Source of the DNA: Polyangium mundeleinium
GTDB lineage: Bacteria > Myxococcota_A > Polyangia > Polyangiales > Polyangiaceae
Assembly (NCBI RefSeq): GCF_028369105.1
Contig: NZ_JAQNDO010000001.1
Location: 12,494,501-12,558,500, forward strand
Length of the DNA stretch: 64,000 bases
Direction: 5' to 3'
The notes under the pieces: model-generated
The model's input: only the letters and a program-made list of their open reading frames with translations
Database searches by the model: none
Told to the model about the DNA's origin: nothing
Position numbers and translations under genes: made by a program
Shown here: positions 43,384-51,200 of the stretch, one piece after another
Numbering within the stretch: the first letter of the stretch is position 1
Layout: every line of letters starts with the position of its first letter

Positions 43384-44097
43384 CTAGCGTTCTTCCGGGC
43401 AAGATGCGACGAGACAGAGCCGCGCCCGGCCATCCTCCTCGTGCGTCGTGTCGACCCGACCGCCGAGCAACGTCGCCGCGACACGGACGCAGTAGAGCGA
43501 GAGCCCCCGGCCGTACGCCGCCTGGATGTACCTCCGACGTTGCGCCGGCGGCGCGCCCGTGGGCGGCGGATCCACCGTGTGGTACGACCGCGGCGTGTAA
43601 CGGACCTCGACGCGCGCCTCGGCCCCGTCCCGCGCCGCCGAAAGGACGAGGGCCGTCCGCGGCGCCGCACGCTCGATCCCGAACGCGATGAGGTTGTCGA
43701 TCGCCCGCGCGCAGAGCCCGCGATCACACCGCACCATCACCTCGCCGTGCCGGAGCGCCGAATCCAGGAGGAGATCGACCTCCGCCGCCGCAGCCTGCTT
43801 GCCGAGCCGGCCGATCGCCTCCCGCCCGAACAGGACGAGATCACACGCCGAGGCCGCGCCCGAGGGAGGCCCGCCTCGCCGCGCCACGAGGTCGAGGTTG
43901 CCGGTGAGGCGCCGCAAGACGTCGCAGAGCATCTGCGCGTCGGCCAGCGCCTCGGCCGCCTCCGTGCCCGTCCCCGGCGCGAGCGAGCTTTCAACGAAAC
44001 TCAGGTTCGTGATCAGCGCGGCGATGGGGTTGTTGAGGTCGTGGGCCATCACGGCCATCAACTCCTCGAGAGATGCATCACCGCCCGGGTCGGACAT
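43384..44097 (-). CDS. Small sensor histidine kinase without a sensor domain
   Basis: A 237-residue soluble kinase. The phosphorylation H-box is AVMAHDLNNPIAALITNLSFV (His19), followed by a short dimerisation helix pair and an ATP-binding region with AIDNLIAFGIERAAP as the N-box and GRGLSLYCVRVAATLLGGRV as the G2-like box. No membrane segment or PAS/GAF domain precedes the H-box, so it is probably driven by a separate protein. The G1 box is poorly conserved. No response regulator is adjacent. The ATG at 44097 gives the whole kinase core. Confidence 0.75.
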   Translation of the reverse strand: MSDPGGDASLEELMAVMAHDLNNPIAALITNLSFVESSLAPGTGTEAAEALADAQMLCDVLRRLTGNLDLVARRGGPPSGAASACDLVLFGREAIGRLGKQAAAAEVDLLLDSALRHGEVMVRCDRGLCARAIDNLIAFGIERAAPRTALVLSAARDGAEARVEVRYTPRSYHTVDPPPTGAPPAQRRRYIQAAYGRGLSLYCVRVAATLLGGRVDTTHEEDGRARLCLVASCPEER

Positions 44098-44162
44098 GGT
44101 CGGCCAGGATACCGCGAATACTCGCGCCTGGCACGAAAACGGAGAAAGATCCCGGAAAAATC

Positions 44163-45245
44163 TTACAAGGAGAGGACCACGGGCTCTCCACGCTCGGCGA
44201 CGCGGGCCGAGATCAGCGTGAGGAGGCTCTTTCTGCGTTCGTCGAGGTCCACGAGGGTGCGCGGCGAGACGAGCCAGGTCTCGAAGGGGCCCGATGCGAG
44301 CAAATCCCGCGCGTGGTCCCGGTCGAGCGTGAGGAGGGCCTTCTGCAAGCCGCGCGGGAAACGCGCGACGGGGCGGAGGCGCGAGAGCAAGACGTCGAGC
44401 GCGCGGGCATCGACCTTCGACGGGAACGCGGCGGCATTGTCGGTAAGGTGAATCGCCCCGGCAACGTCGTCGAAGTGGACCGCGCGGCGCAAGACGTGGC
44501 CGGCGAGGTAGTCGAGGACGAGGGTCTCGACGTAATCGGCGAGGAGCGCGGGACGTTCGCCGGGGAGCGGATCGGGCGAGGCGGCCCAGCGGGCCCACGT
44601 CTCGGCTTCGAGGGAGTGGTCGAGCGTGACGTCGTGGCCCGCCGGAGCGGCCCACGCGGCCGGGCCGTCGCCGCGGCCAGGCGCGAACATCAAGGCGTCG
44701 ACGGTGCCGTCGTTCTGCACGGCGGCGTGGAGCGCGAGGTAGTCGCGGAGATCACGCTGGCCCGCGAAGAGCGCGCCGAGTTCGCCCGTGCCGATCCGCC
44801 GGAGCACGGCGGCCGGGACCACGCGCATGCCGAGCGCCCGCGCGAGCCGCTCGAACGCGAGGCTGCGCCGATACGCGACGGGGCTCTCGGCGAGCGCGAG
44901 CAGGAGCATCGCGGGCGCCGATCCAGGCGGGGTTTGCCGTTCGATCGTGACGCGAAACATCCCCGGCCGGTGCCAGCCGACGAGCGAGATCGAGGTGATC
45001 GGGGCGTGCACGAGCTCGCGGCGCACGGGATCGGCCTCGACGTCGAGCGCATTCGGCGGAGGCCTTGGAGCCGCGCTCGCAGCGGGCGTCACGCTCGTGG
45101 CGGTCATGGCGGACGGCGTGGCCTTCGCAGGCGCCTGCGGATCCCCCTCCGTGGGCTGCGGTGGTCCTTCCCGCGCACAAGCCCCGAGGACGAGCGCCGC
45201 CGCGGCGATCCGCGAGAGCGCGCCCCCAAGGGGACGGGGATTCAC
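44163..45245 (-). CDS. Kinase-like lipoprotein (degenerate FAM20/HipA-like pattern)
   Basis: A 360-residue lipoprotein (signal to LVLGAC) with a Pro/Ala linker to about residue 65. The rest has a pattern that recalls secreted FAM20-type and HipA-like kinases: YRRSLAFERLARALGMRVVPAAVL, LLADYVETLVLDYLAGHVLRRAVHFDD, and IHLTDNAAAFPS, where HFDD and TDN would stand for catalytic-loop and metal Asp. The usual Asn/Asp residues are partly replaced, so activity is doubtful. The GTG at 45245 overlaps the stop of the hydrolase gene as GTGA. Assignment is by motif only and tentative. Confidence 0.5.
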   Translation of the reverse strand: MNPRPLGGALSRIAAAALVLGACAREGPPQPTEGDPQAPAKATPSAMTATSVTPAASAAPRPPPNALDVEADPVRRELVHAPITSISLVGWHRPGMFRVTIERQTPPGSAPAMLLLALAESPVAYRRSLAFERLARALGMRVVPAAVLRRIGTGELGALFAGQRDLRDYLALHAAVQNDGTVDALMFAPGRGDGPAAWAAPAGHDVTLDHSLEAETWARWAASPDPLPGERPALLADYVETLVLDYLAGHVLRRAVHFDDVAGAIHLTDNAAAFPSKVDARALDVLLSRLRPVARFPRGLQKALLTLDRDHARDLLASGPFETWLVSPRTLVDLDERRKSLLTLISARVAERGEPVVLSL

Positions 45246-46150
45246 GCGAGCACGCGTTCGCGCAAAAAGCGCTGGATCCGGTCGCGCACGAGATCGGGGC
45301 GCTCGATGGGCACGGCGTGGGAGCCGCCGTTCACCATGAGCAGCTCTCCATGCGGCAGCGTGGCGGCCATCTCCTCGGCGTACCGGGGCGGCGTGAAGGT
45401 ATCGCGATCCCCCGCGATCACGAGCACGGGCACGGTCACCTTCGGCAAAAGGTCCGCGGCCGAATGATCCCCGGCGGACCGGAGCATCCGCAGGAACATG
45501 GACACGTCGATGTCGACCATGTGCTTGAGGTACGGCATCACGTCCTCGGGACGGATGGACCGATCGATCTCGCCCGTGAGCATCGCCAGGCGCAGGGCCG
45601 CCTCGGCCGGCACCCTTCCCCACAACGCCCGCACGATCTCGGGGTGGGCGTCGACGCGCGCGATGAGCTTCGGCAGCATCTGCGCGAGCACGTCGGTGCC
45701 CTTGAACGTGTGGGTGATCCGCCCCGGGGCGCCGCAAATCAGGACGAGCGCGCGCACCTTCTCGGGCCGGAGCCGGTAGGCCTCGAGCGAGACCTGGCAG
45801 CCCATCGAATGGCCCACGAGCACGACCTCGGGGTCGGCAACGGCGCACCGAACCGTGTCGAGGTCGCGCGCGTGGTCGACGAGCTCGATGCGCTTGGGGT
45901 CGGCGGGCAGGCTGCTACGGCCGTGGCCGCGGTAGTTCCAGTGGGCGACGCTGGATACGGAGGAGAGGTCGTCCCACAGGTACTTCCAGATGAAGCCGTC
46001 GCAGGCGATCCCGTCGGAGAGCAGAACCGTGAGATCCGAGGGGCCCCGCCTTCGCCGCACGAAGAGGCGTGTCGTGTCGGGGGCGGTGGCGAACGAGGCG
46101 GTCTGGGGGGCGCTCCCGCTCGAAGGAGGGGGCAAACTGCTCGTCGTCAA
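45242..46150 (-). CDS. Alpha/beta hydrolase
   Basis: A 302-residue alpha/beta hydrolase. The nucleophile elbow is VGHSMGCQVSL (Ser in GHSMG), the oxyanion area is LLSDGIACDGFIW, the acid follows in VIAGDRDTFTPP and the base is His in NGGSHAVPIERP. The substrate is unknown. The start is a TTG at 46150 that forms a TTGA overlap with the stop of the TIGR04563-type gene; GAGGATC upstream gives a ribosome site. The order TIGR04563-hydrolase-kinase-like lipoprotein is coupled on the minus strand. Confidence 0.85.
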   Translation of the reverse strand: MTTSSLPPPSSGSAPQTASFATAPDTTRLFVRRRRGPSDLTVLLSDGIACDGFIWKYLWDDLSSVSSVAHWNYRGHGRSSLPADPKRIELVDHARDLDTVRCAVADPEVVLVGHSMGCQVSLEAYRLRPEKVRALVLICGAPGRITHTFKGTDVLAQMLPKLIARVDAHPEIVRALWGRVPAEAALRLAMLTGEIDRSIRPEDVMPYLKHMVDIDVSMFLRMLRSAGDHSAADLLPKVTVPVLVIAGDRDTFTPPRYAEEMAATLPHGELLMVNGGSHAVPIERPDLVRDRIQRFLRERVLA

Positions 46151-46380
46151 TCGCCGAGATCCTCTTCGCCTTCGCCGACCTCGTTCACGCTCGGAAGCTT
46201 TTTGATTTCAAGCCGGGCGAGCTTCCAAGCGCGCTGGACCACCCACGACAAAGACCGATCGAGCCGCGCCGCTTCTTCCTTGATCTCCTGGAGCATCGAC
46301 TCCGGAAAGTAGAGACTTTGCTTCCTTTTGTCGGTCTTCGACGCCTCGTTGTTCTTCGCCAGCGTGTCTTTGTCGTTCAT
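46147..46380 (-). CDS. TIGR04563-type small regulatory-like protein
   Basis: A 77-residue basic-acidic protein with the pattern KRKQSLYFPESMLQEIKEEAARLDRSLSWVVQRAW without break, a ribbon-helix-helix-like arrangement found in myxobacteria as the TIGR04563 family. The Arg-rich strand, two helices and the LSWVVQRAW end fit a DNA-binding Arc/MetJ relative, but no target is known. ATG at 46380 (MNDKD); a longer start would be low-complexity. First gene of the unit with the hydrolase. Confidence 0.8.
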   Translation of the reverse strand: MNDKDTLAKNNEASKTDKRKQSLYFPESMLQEIKEEAARLDRSLSWVVQRAWKLARLEIKKLPSVNEVGEGEEDLGD

Positions 46381-46527
46381 GGCTCCCCGAAGGCGTGAGC
46401 TAGAGCTACAAGGGAATACCTTAGCGCACGCGGGATGCACGAGGAAGCGCCGCGGGAGCAAGCTCACGCTCTGCCAGTAGCCTTCCCCACATCAAAAACG
46501 TTGAAATCTTACCTTCCGCCGAACCCT

Positions 46528-46549
46528 GCGTCCGTCCACGCACGGACGC
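46528..46549. promoter_or_regulatory. Inverted repeat upstream of the receiver gene
   Basis: GCGTCCGT (46528-46535) and ACGGACGC (46542-46549) form a perfect 8-base inverted repeat with a 6-base loop, 35 bases before the start of the receiver gene in a 204-base divergent gap. It could be an operator or a transcript hairpin; no promoter consensus is apparent. Confidence 0.3.
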
Positions 46550-46584
46550 TCCGCTCGCGTCAGCCGGCATGGTAGGTTCGCTTC

Positions 46585-47874
46585 ATGTCGGGCGATTTCG
46601 TGCTCGTCGTGGATGCGGATCTCTCCGCTTACCGGGCGCTCGTCGAGGGGCTGCCGTCCGATACGTATGACGTCGTCTCGGCCGCCACGGCGCGGGCCGG
46701 ATTCAACGTGGCCTGCGCCCTCGAACCCCACGTGATCGTGGCCTCGCTGGATCTACCCGACGCCGACGCGCTGGAGCTCGCCTCGGTGATCCGCGGCCAC
46801 GATACGCGCGTCGCCTACACGCCGCTCGTCGTCCTGACCACGTCGGACGACGAATCCACGCGCCTCGCCGTGCTTGCCAGCGGCGCCGACGTCGTGCTCT
46901 CCGCCCCCATCGATCCCGCCGAGCTCGTCGCCCAGGTGAACGCCATGATCGCCATGGGCGAGCGAATCCGCGAGCTCGAACGCGGCCAGTCGATCCTGCC
47001 CCCCGCGAGCGACGGCGAGTCCTTCGCGGTCCTCGGCGACCCGACGAAAATGTCGATCGCCAGCGTGCTCGGCGCCCTCGAGCTGGAACAACGGAGCGGC
47101 GAGCTGCGCTTCTCCAGCACGACGAGCCCGAGCCGCCTCGCCATGTCCATCGCCTCCGGCGTGATCATCGGCGGGACGCTCGATCAGGCGAGCATCTCCC
47201 CGCTCGAAGCCCTCAAGGCGGCGCTCACGTGGTCAGGGACACAGTTTGGCTTCGTGCCGCGGGAGTTGATGCCGGCGCCGGCAGGCGCGCAGCAGCTCGG
47301 GGCGCTGCTCATCGCAGCGTTCAACGAGACCGAGCCGAGCGATCGGCTGGCGCACGAGATCGAGGCAAGCCAGCGGCTCTTCAGCGAGACGGCGGCGAGC
47401 CTGAAGCTGACGGAGTCGATCGCGGGGCTGCGCGCGGCGGCGAGCCTCCGGTTCGGCGAGACGGCGTCGGGGCTCCGGCTCGAAGATACGGCGGCGGGGC
47501 GGAGGTTCCTGCGCGACACGGCAGCGGGGCTGCGGCTCGGGAGCACGATCGCGGGGGCGCGGCTCGCGGAGTCGGTCGCGGGGCTCAAGCCCGCGGACAC
47601 GGCGGCCGGGATCCGCATGGGCACCACGACGAGCGGCAAGGTCGCGCCCGCGCCGACGCTGACGACGCCGACGACCGCCGAGCTCACGAGCACGCTGACG
47701 AGCTTCGATCAACGCACGACGCCCACGCCGACGCAGCCCCCGTCCGAGCGGTCGTCCACGCGCATGCGCACCACCCCGAAGCCCGACCTCTCCGCCGAGA
47801 AGGCGGCCATGCGAGGCACCCTCCGCGGGCTCGAGGTCGAGCAGGTGATCAAGTCGTCACGAGGCGGGAGCTAG
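46585..47874 (+). CDS. Pseudo-receiver plus DUF4388 protein with a repeat tail
   Basis: A 429-residue protein. Residues 1-125 form a response-regulator receiver: acidic pair Asp10/Asp12, putative phosphosite Asp56 in SLDLPDAD, and TT at 85-86. The conserved Lys before Pro is replaced by Ala107 (LSAPID), so phosphotransfer may be altered. Residues about 150-230 resemble DUF4388 (MSIASVLGALELEQRSGELRF and FGFVPRE). From 267 to 350 there are about eight near-repeats of an approximately 10-residue unit, consensus TAAGLRLxxS. A Thr/Pro-rich region and a charged end follow. DUF4388 proteins serve gliding, polarity or signalling in myxobacteria. Its last four bases overlap the convergent aconitase gene. 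Confidence 0.8.
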   Translation: MSGDFVLVVDADLSAYRALVEGLPSDTYDVVSAATARAGFNVACALEPHVIVASLDLPDADALELASVIRGHDTRVAYTPLVVLTTSDDESTRLAVLASGADVVLSAPIDPAELVAQVNAMIAMGERIRELERGQSILPPASDGESFAVLGDPTKMSIASVLGALELEQRSGELRFSSTTSPSRLAMSIASGVIIGGTLDQASISPLEALKAALTWSGTQFGFVPRELMPAPAGAQQLGALLIAAFNETEPSDRLAHEIEASQRLFSETAASLKLTESIAGLRAAASLRFGETASGLRLEDTAAGRRFLRDTAAGLRLGSTIAGARLAESVAGLKPADTAAGIRMGTTTSGKVAPAPTLTTPTTAELTSTLTSFDQRTTPTPTQPPSERSSTRMRTTPKPDLSAEKAAMRGTLRGLEVEQVIKSSRGGS

Positions 47875-49859
47875 GCGATCGCCGCAGGCTCGACGATTCG
47901 CCCGGCGATCGCGCTCGCGGCGACCACGAGCGGGCTCGCGAGGTAGACCTTTCCAGGGCCCGATCGCCCGGGGAAGTTGCGGTTGATCGCGGAGACCGTG
48001 ACTTCGTCCGCAGTGAACGAGACACCCGGCCCGGCCTTGATGCACGCGCCGCACGAAGGGTCGACGAGCTCGGCGCCCGCGCGCTGGAAGATCTCGATGT
48101 AGCCCTTCTGCTCGGCATAGCGGCGGATGTCCTGCGAGCCGAACTGGATGTAGAGGTGCACGCCGTCGGCGACGCGCTTCCCTTGCGCGACCGCGGCCCG
48201 GAGCACCTCGGCGTACATGTCCATGTCCGCCTTCTTGCCGCCCGTGCACGAGCCGCCGTACGCCACGTTGATCTTCACGTCGCCGCCCGCGACCTCGGCA
48301 AGCGAGCGCAGAGGCACGCCGTTGCGCGGGTCGCCCGGGGTCGCGACCATCGGCTCGATCGCGCCGAGGTCGACGTCGAAGACCGCCATGTACGTCGCGC
48401 CTTCGTCGGCCCGCACGATCTGCGCGCGCACGGCGTCCGCGTCGAGGCCACGTTGCTTGACCAGGTACTCGACCACGACCTCGTCGGCCTCGATGATGCC
48501 CGTGAAGCCGCCGGCCTCGACGGCCATGTTCGTGAGCGTCGCGCGCTCGTCGAGCCCCATCGCGCGCACGCCATCACCCGCGAACTCCAGCACCTTGCCG
48601 ATGCCCTCGCCGCTCTTCCAGAACGGCTGCGAGAGCAGGTAGAGCATCACGTCCTTGGCGGTGACGCCGGGCCGGAGCTTCCCGTGCAGGTTGAAGCGCG
48701 CCGACTCGGGCACGGCGACGCGGATGTCACGCGTGAGCCAGGCGTTCGCCATGTCGGTCGAGCCGACGCCGAACGCGAAGCAACCGAGCGCGCCGGCCAT
48801 GCACGTGTGCGAGTCCGTGCCCGCCACGACCTGCCCGGGCAGGGCGATCTCCTCGATCACCTTGTTGTGGCAGATCGCCTCGGATCCGACGGTCTTTCCG
48901 TCGCGCACGACCTCGCCGTAGAGCTTGACGCGGTGCTTTTGGGTAAACGTCTCCTGCACCGTGGCGAGCGAGGCGGCCTGCTCCTTGAGGCCCATCTTCT
49001 TGTGCGCATCGGACATCACGAGGTCGAGGAACGTGAGGTGATCGCGGAACGCGAAGACGCTCTCCGGCGCCTCGACCTTCGCGTCGGGGCCGAAGCCGGC
49101 GCGGAAGAGCGACTCCGCCATCGGCGTGACGTACTCGTGCGAGAAGCGGACGTCGGTGCGCACGAAGAGCGAGTCGCCGGGCTTGACCGCTTTCACGCCG
49201 ATCGCGCCCGTCTTCGCGTCGATGATCGCGCGCGAGGCGAGGATCTTCTCGCAGAGCGTCATCGGCCGCGCCGGGGTGTCGAGCGTCGGCGGCGAGACCT
49301 CACCGGCGAGGCGCGCCTTGTTGTACGTGAACAGGCCCCCGTACTCGACGACGTCACGGCTGATCGGGTCGAGCCCGCGCGTGAACTCGGAGATCGGGAT
49401 CTCCTCGCCGCGCTGGACGCGGTCGAGCACGCTGAAATCCGTGGTCGTGAGCAGGCCGATGTTCTGGCAGTTCTGCCCGTAGATCTTCTCGATGCTCTTG
49501 GCGACGACGATCTGGATGCCCGCCTCGCGCTCGGAGTACGGCGCCGTCTCGCGTGACGAGCCGCAGCCCTTCGAGCGGCCGCTGACGATCACGCCGAAGC
49601 CGCCGTTCTTGATGGAGTCGCGCTCGATGAGCCCGCCGCGCAGGCCGACCAGGCAGTACCGGGCGAGCGTCTCGTCGTAGTAGTAACAAACCCAGCCGGG
49701 CGTGAGCTCGTCGGTCGAGATGTTGTTCACGAGGGCGTGGCGCTCGGGGTCGAACTCGATCGAGCCTCCGCCGAGCTGCGCGCGCAGCGTCTCGGGATCC
49801 TCGGTCAGGTACAGGATGCGTCCGCTCGGGCGGACCGATGTGCGACGGGGGATGGGCAT
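47871..49859 (-). CDS. Aconitase-superfamily hydro-lyase, LeuD-like swivel fused to LeuC-like catalytic domain
   Basis: A 662-residue iron-sulfur dehydratase related to 3-isopropylmalate and homoaconitate isomerases. The order is unusual: the swivel domain (NGGFGVIVSGRSKGCGSSRETAPYS broken here for space: GRSKGCGSSRE) comes first, residues about 1-170, and the catalytic domain with VVAGTDSHTCMAGALG, GCFAFGVGSTDMA and cluster ligands in DPSCGACIKAG comes second. Such fused forms are described as one-chain enzymes; the substrate, citrate, isopropylmalate or homocitrate, cannot be told. The ATG at 49859 has GAGAGG before it. No other leu gene is near. Confidence 0.82.
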   Translation of the reverse strand: MPIPRRTSVRPSGRILYLTEDPETLRAQLGGGSIEFDPERHALVNNISTDELTPGWVCYYYDETLARYCLVGLRGGLIERDSIKNGGFGVIVSGRSKGCGSSRETAPYSEREAGIQIVVAKSIEKIYGQNCQNIGLLTTTDFSVLDRVQRGEEIPISEFTRGLDPISRDVVEYGGLFTYNKARLAGEVSPPTLDTPARPMTLCEKILASRAIIDAKTGAIGVKAVKPGDSLFVRTDVRFSHEYVTPMAESLFRAGFGPDAKVEAPESVFAFRDHLTFLDLVMSDAHKKMGLKEQAASLATVQETFTQKHRVKLYGEVVRDGKTVGSEAICHNKVIEEIALPGQVVAGTDSHTCMAGALGCFAFGVGSTDMANAWLTRDIRVAVPESARFNLHGKLRPGVTAKDVMLYLLSQPFWKSGEGIGKVLEFAGDGVRAMGLDERATLTNMAVEAGGFTGIIEADEVVVEYLVKQRGLDADAVRAQIVRADEGATYMAVFDVDLGAIEPMVATPGDPRNGVPLRSLAEVAGGDVKINVAYGGSCTGGKKADMDMYAEVLRAAVAQGKRVADGVHLYIQFGSQDIRRYAEQKGYIEIFQRAGAELVDPSCGACIKAGPGVSFTADEVTVSAINRNFPGRSGPGKVYLASPLVVAASAIAGRIVEPAAIA

Positions 49860-49915
49860 GTTCCTCTCGACCCTCACTCGGCGAAAGAACGGGAACTGCA
49901 GCGCCGTCCCGGTGA

Positions 49916-49943
49916 TTTATCCCGATCCCGAGGCGGGATCCAA
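49916..49943 (-). promoter_or_regulatory. Possible promoter of the aconitase-type gene
   Basis: On the minus strand TTGGAT (49938-49943) is followed by 16 bases and GATAAA (49916-49921), a plausible vegetative -35/-10 pair about 60 bases before the ATG at 49859. An overlapping inverted repeat (49924-49930 and 49934-49940) sits between the two boxes and could be an operator. Support is by eye only. Confidence 0.3.
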
Positions 49944-49998
49944 TGCGGTCTTTCCGCAAATTTTTCGCGCGCCTTGACGCGTCGTGGCACGCCAGGCT

Positions 49999-51168
49999 CT
50001 ACCACCCGCCGCAATCGATGTCGTCGAGCCGGATCCCCTTCAGCCACTCCCAGCCGAAGCGGCCGCGACCGACCTCCACGAACACGTCTTGCCCCTCGTG
50101 CAGCGACGCGTAGAGCTCGCGCTGCACCGGCAGCTCGACAGGCGCCGCCTCCCTCGGCAGGCCGTCGAGGTGCACGAAGTACGAGGTGCTCGTCTTGTAC
50201 GTGCGTGATCCCTTCGAGGAGACGCGCGCCTTGCGGCACGTCGGCGGATCCGCGTCCATGCGGCCGTTCATGGCGATCGCGGTGCCCGCGCCGGAGAGCG
50301 GCATGGCGAGAAGCAGAAAGCAAAAGCACGCGCCGAAGAGGCGGAAGCTCACGGAGCGACCGCGCACGAGCACACCCACGAGCGGAAGCGCGCAGAGCCA
50401 CGCGACGAGCCCGAGCGCCACGCCCACGATCGTCGCGCTGCTGCCGAGCGGGTAATACGCGCCGCGCGCCCACGACAGCAGGTAAAACCCGACGAACGCG
50501 AGCACAACGGACACCACGGCCGCGACCGGCCCGGCGAGCCAGAGCGCCGGCGAACCGGGCCTCGCGCTCGGCACCGGCAAGGCCTCAGTGATCGCGCCGA
50601 TCTCGCCACACGCCGCACGCAGGGCGCCGTCATCGAAGCGCTCGCCCGCGTCCCGTACGGCGAGCAGCTTGCCGCCGCCGTCGTGGATCGCGACGGACGA
50701 GAAGCCGGCGTCGAGCAGCGCGAGGACACGTTGCCGTACGCGCGCCTCGCCAAGCACGCGCTGGACGTCTCCATCCGGCGCGTCCGACTCTACGTACACC
50801 GCGGCATCGAAGGTGGCGTCGCCCGTCTGCACCTCGCGGTTGATCCGGAGCTTCTTGCCGAGCATGTCGACCGAAGTTTCGCGCCGGATCACGATCGGCA
50901 GCCGCGCCGCGGCGCCGCTCCCCGTGGCCTCGACCTCGAGCTCCGCCCTTCCCCCACGCCCATGGCGAAGCCGCAACACGAACGGCTGTCCATGCGCCGT
51001 CACGCGCAACGCGCCGCCTTCGCTCTCCGCGCCGAGGGCCTGGCCGAGCGCGAGGAAACGTCGATCGAGCTCGGCACGCTCCGCATCCTGCTTGCGCCCG
51101 AGCCCCAGCAAAACAAGCACGAGGACGGCCGCGAGGCAGAGGCAAACGACAAGGGCAACGGCAAGCAC
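49999..51168 (-). CDS. Hypothetical membrane protein, 389 residues
   Basis: A protein with an N-terminal membrane anchor (LAVALVVCLCLAAVLVLVLLGLG), a beta-rich domain to about residue 200, and three further membrane helices (WLAGPVAAVVSVVLAFVGFYLLS, TIVGVALGLVAWLCALPLVGVL, LFGACFCFLLLAMPLSGAG). The C-terminal part is a soluble domain with an SSKGSRTYKTSTSYFVHLDG block. No known domain was recognised. The GTG start at 51168 is supported by the helix that follows. It lies between the aconitase-type gene (same strand) and the divergent D-aminoacylase gene (33 bases between starts). Codon use is ordinary. Confidence 0.65.
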   Translation of the reverse strand: MLAVALVVCLCLAAVLVLVLLGLGRKQDAERAELDRRFLALGQALGAESEGGALRVTAHGQPFVLRLRHGRGGRAELEVEATGSGAAARLPIVIRRETSVDMLGKKLRINREVQTGDATFDAAVYVESDAPDGDVQRVLGEARVRQRVLALLDAGFSSVAIHDGGGKLLAVRDAGERFDDGALRAACGEIGAITEALPVPSARPGSPALWLAGPVAAVVSVVLAFVGFYLLSWARGAYYPLGSSATIVGVALGLVAWLCALPLVGVLVRGRSVSFRLFGACFCFLLLAMPLSGAGTAIAMNGRMDADPPTCRKARVSSKGSRTYKTSTSYFVHLDGLPREAAPVELPVQRELYASLHEGQDVFVEVGRGRFGWEWLKGIRLDDIDCGGW

Positions 51169-51200
51169 GAGGCCTATCCTAGCGTGGTAACCTGCCCGAG

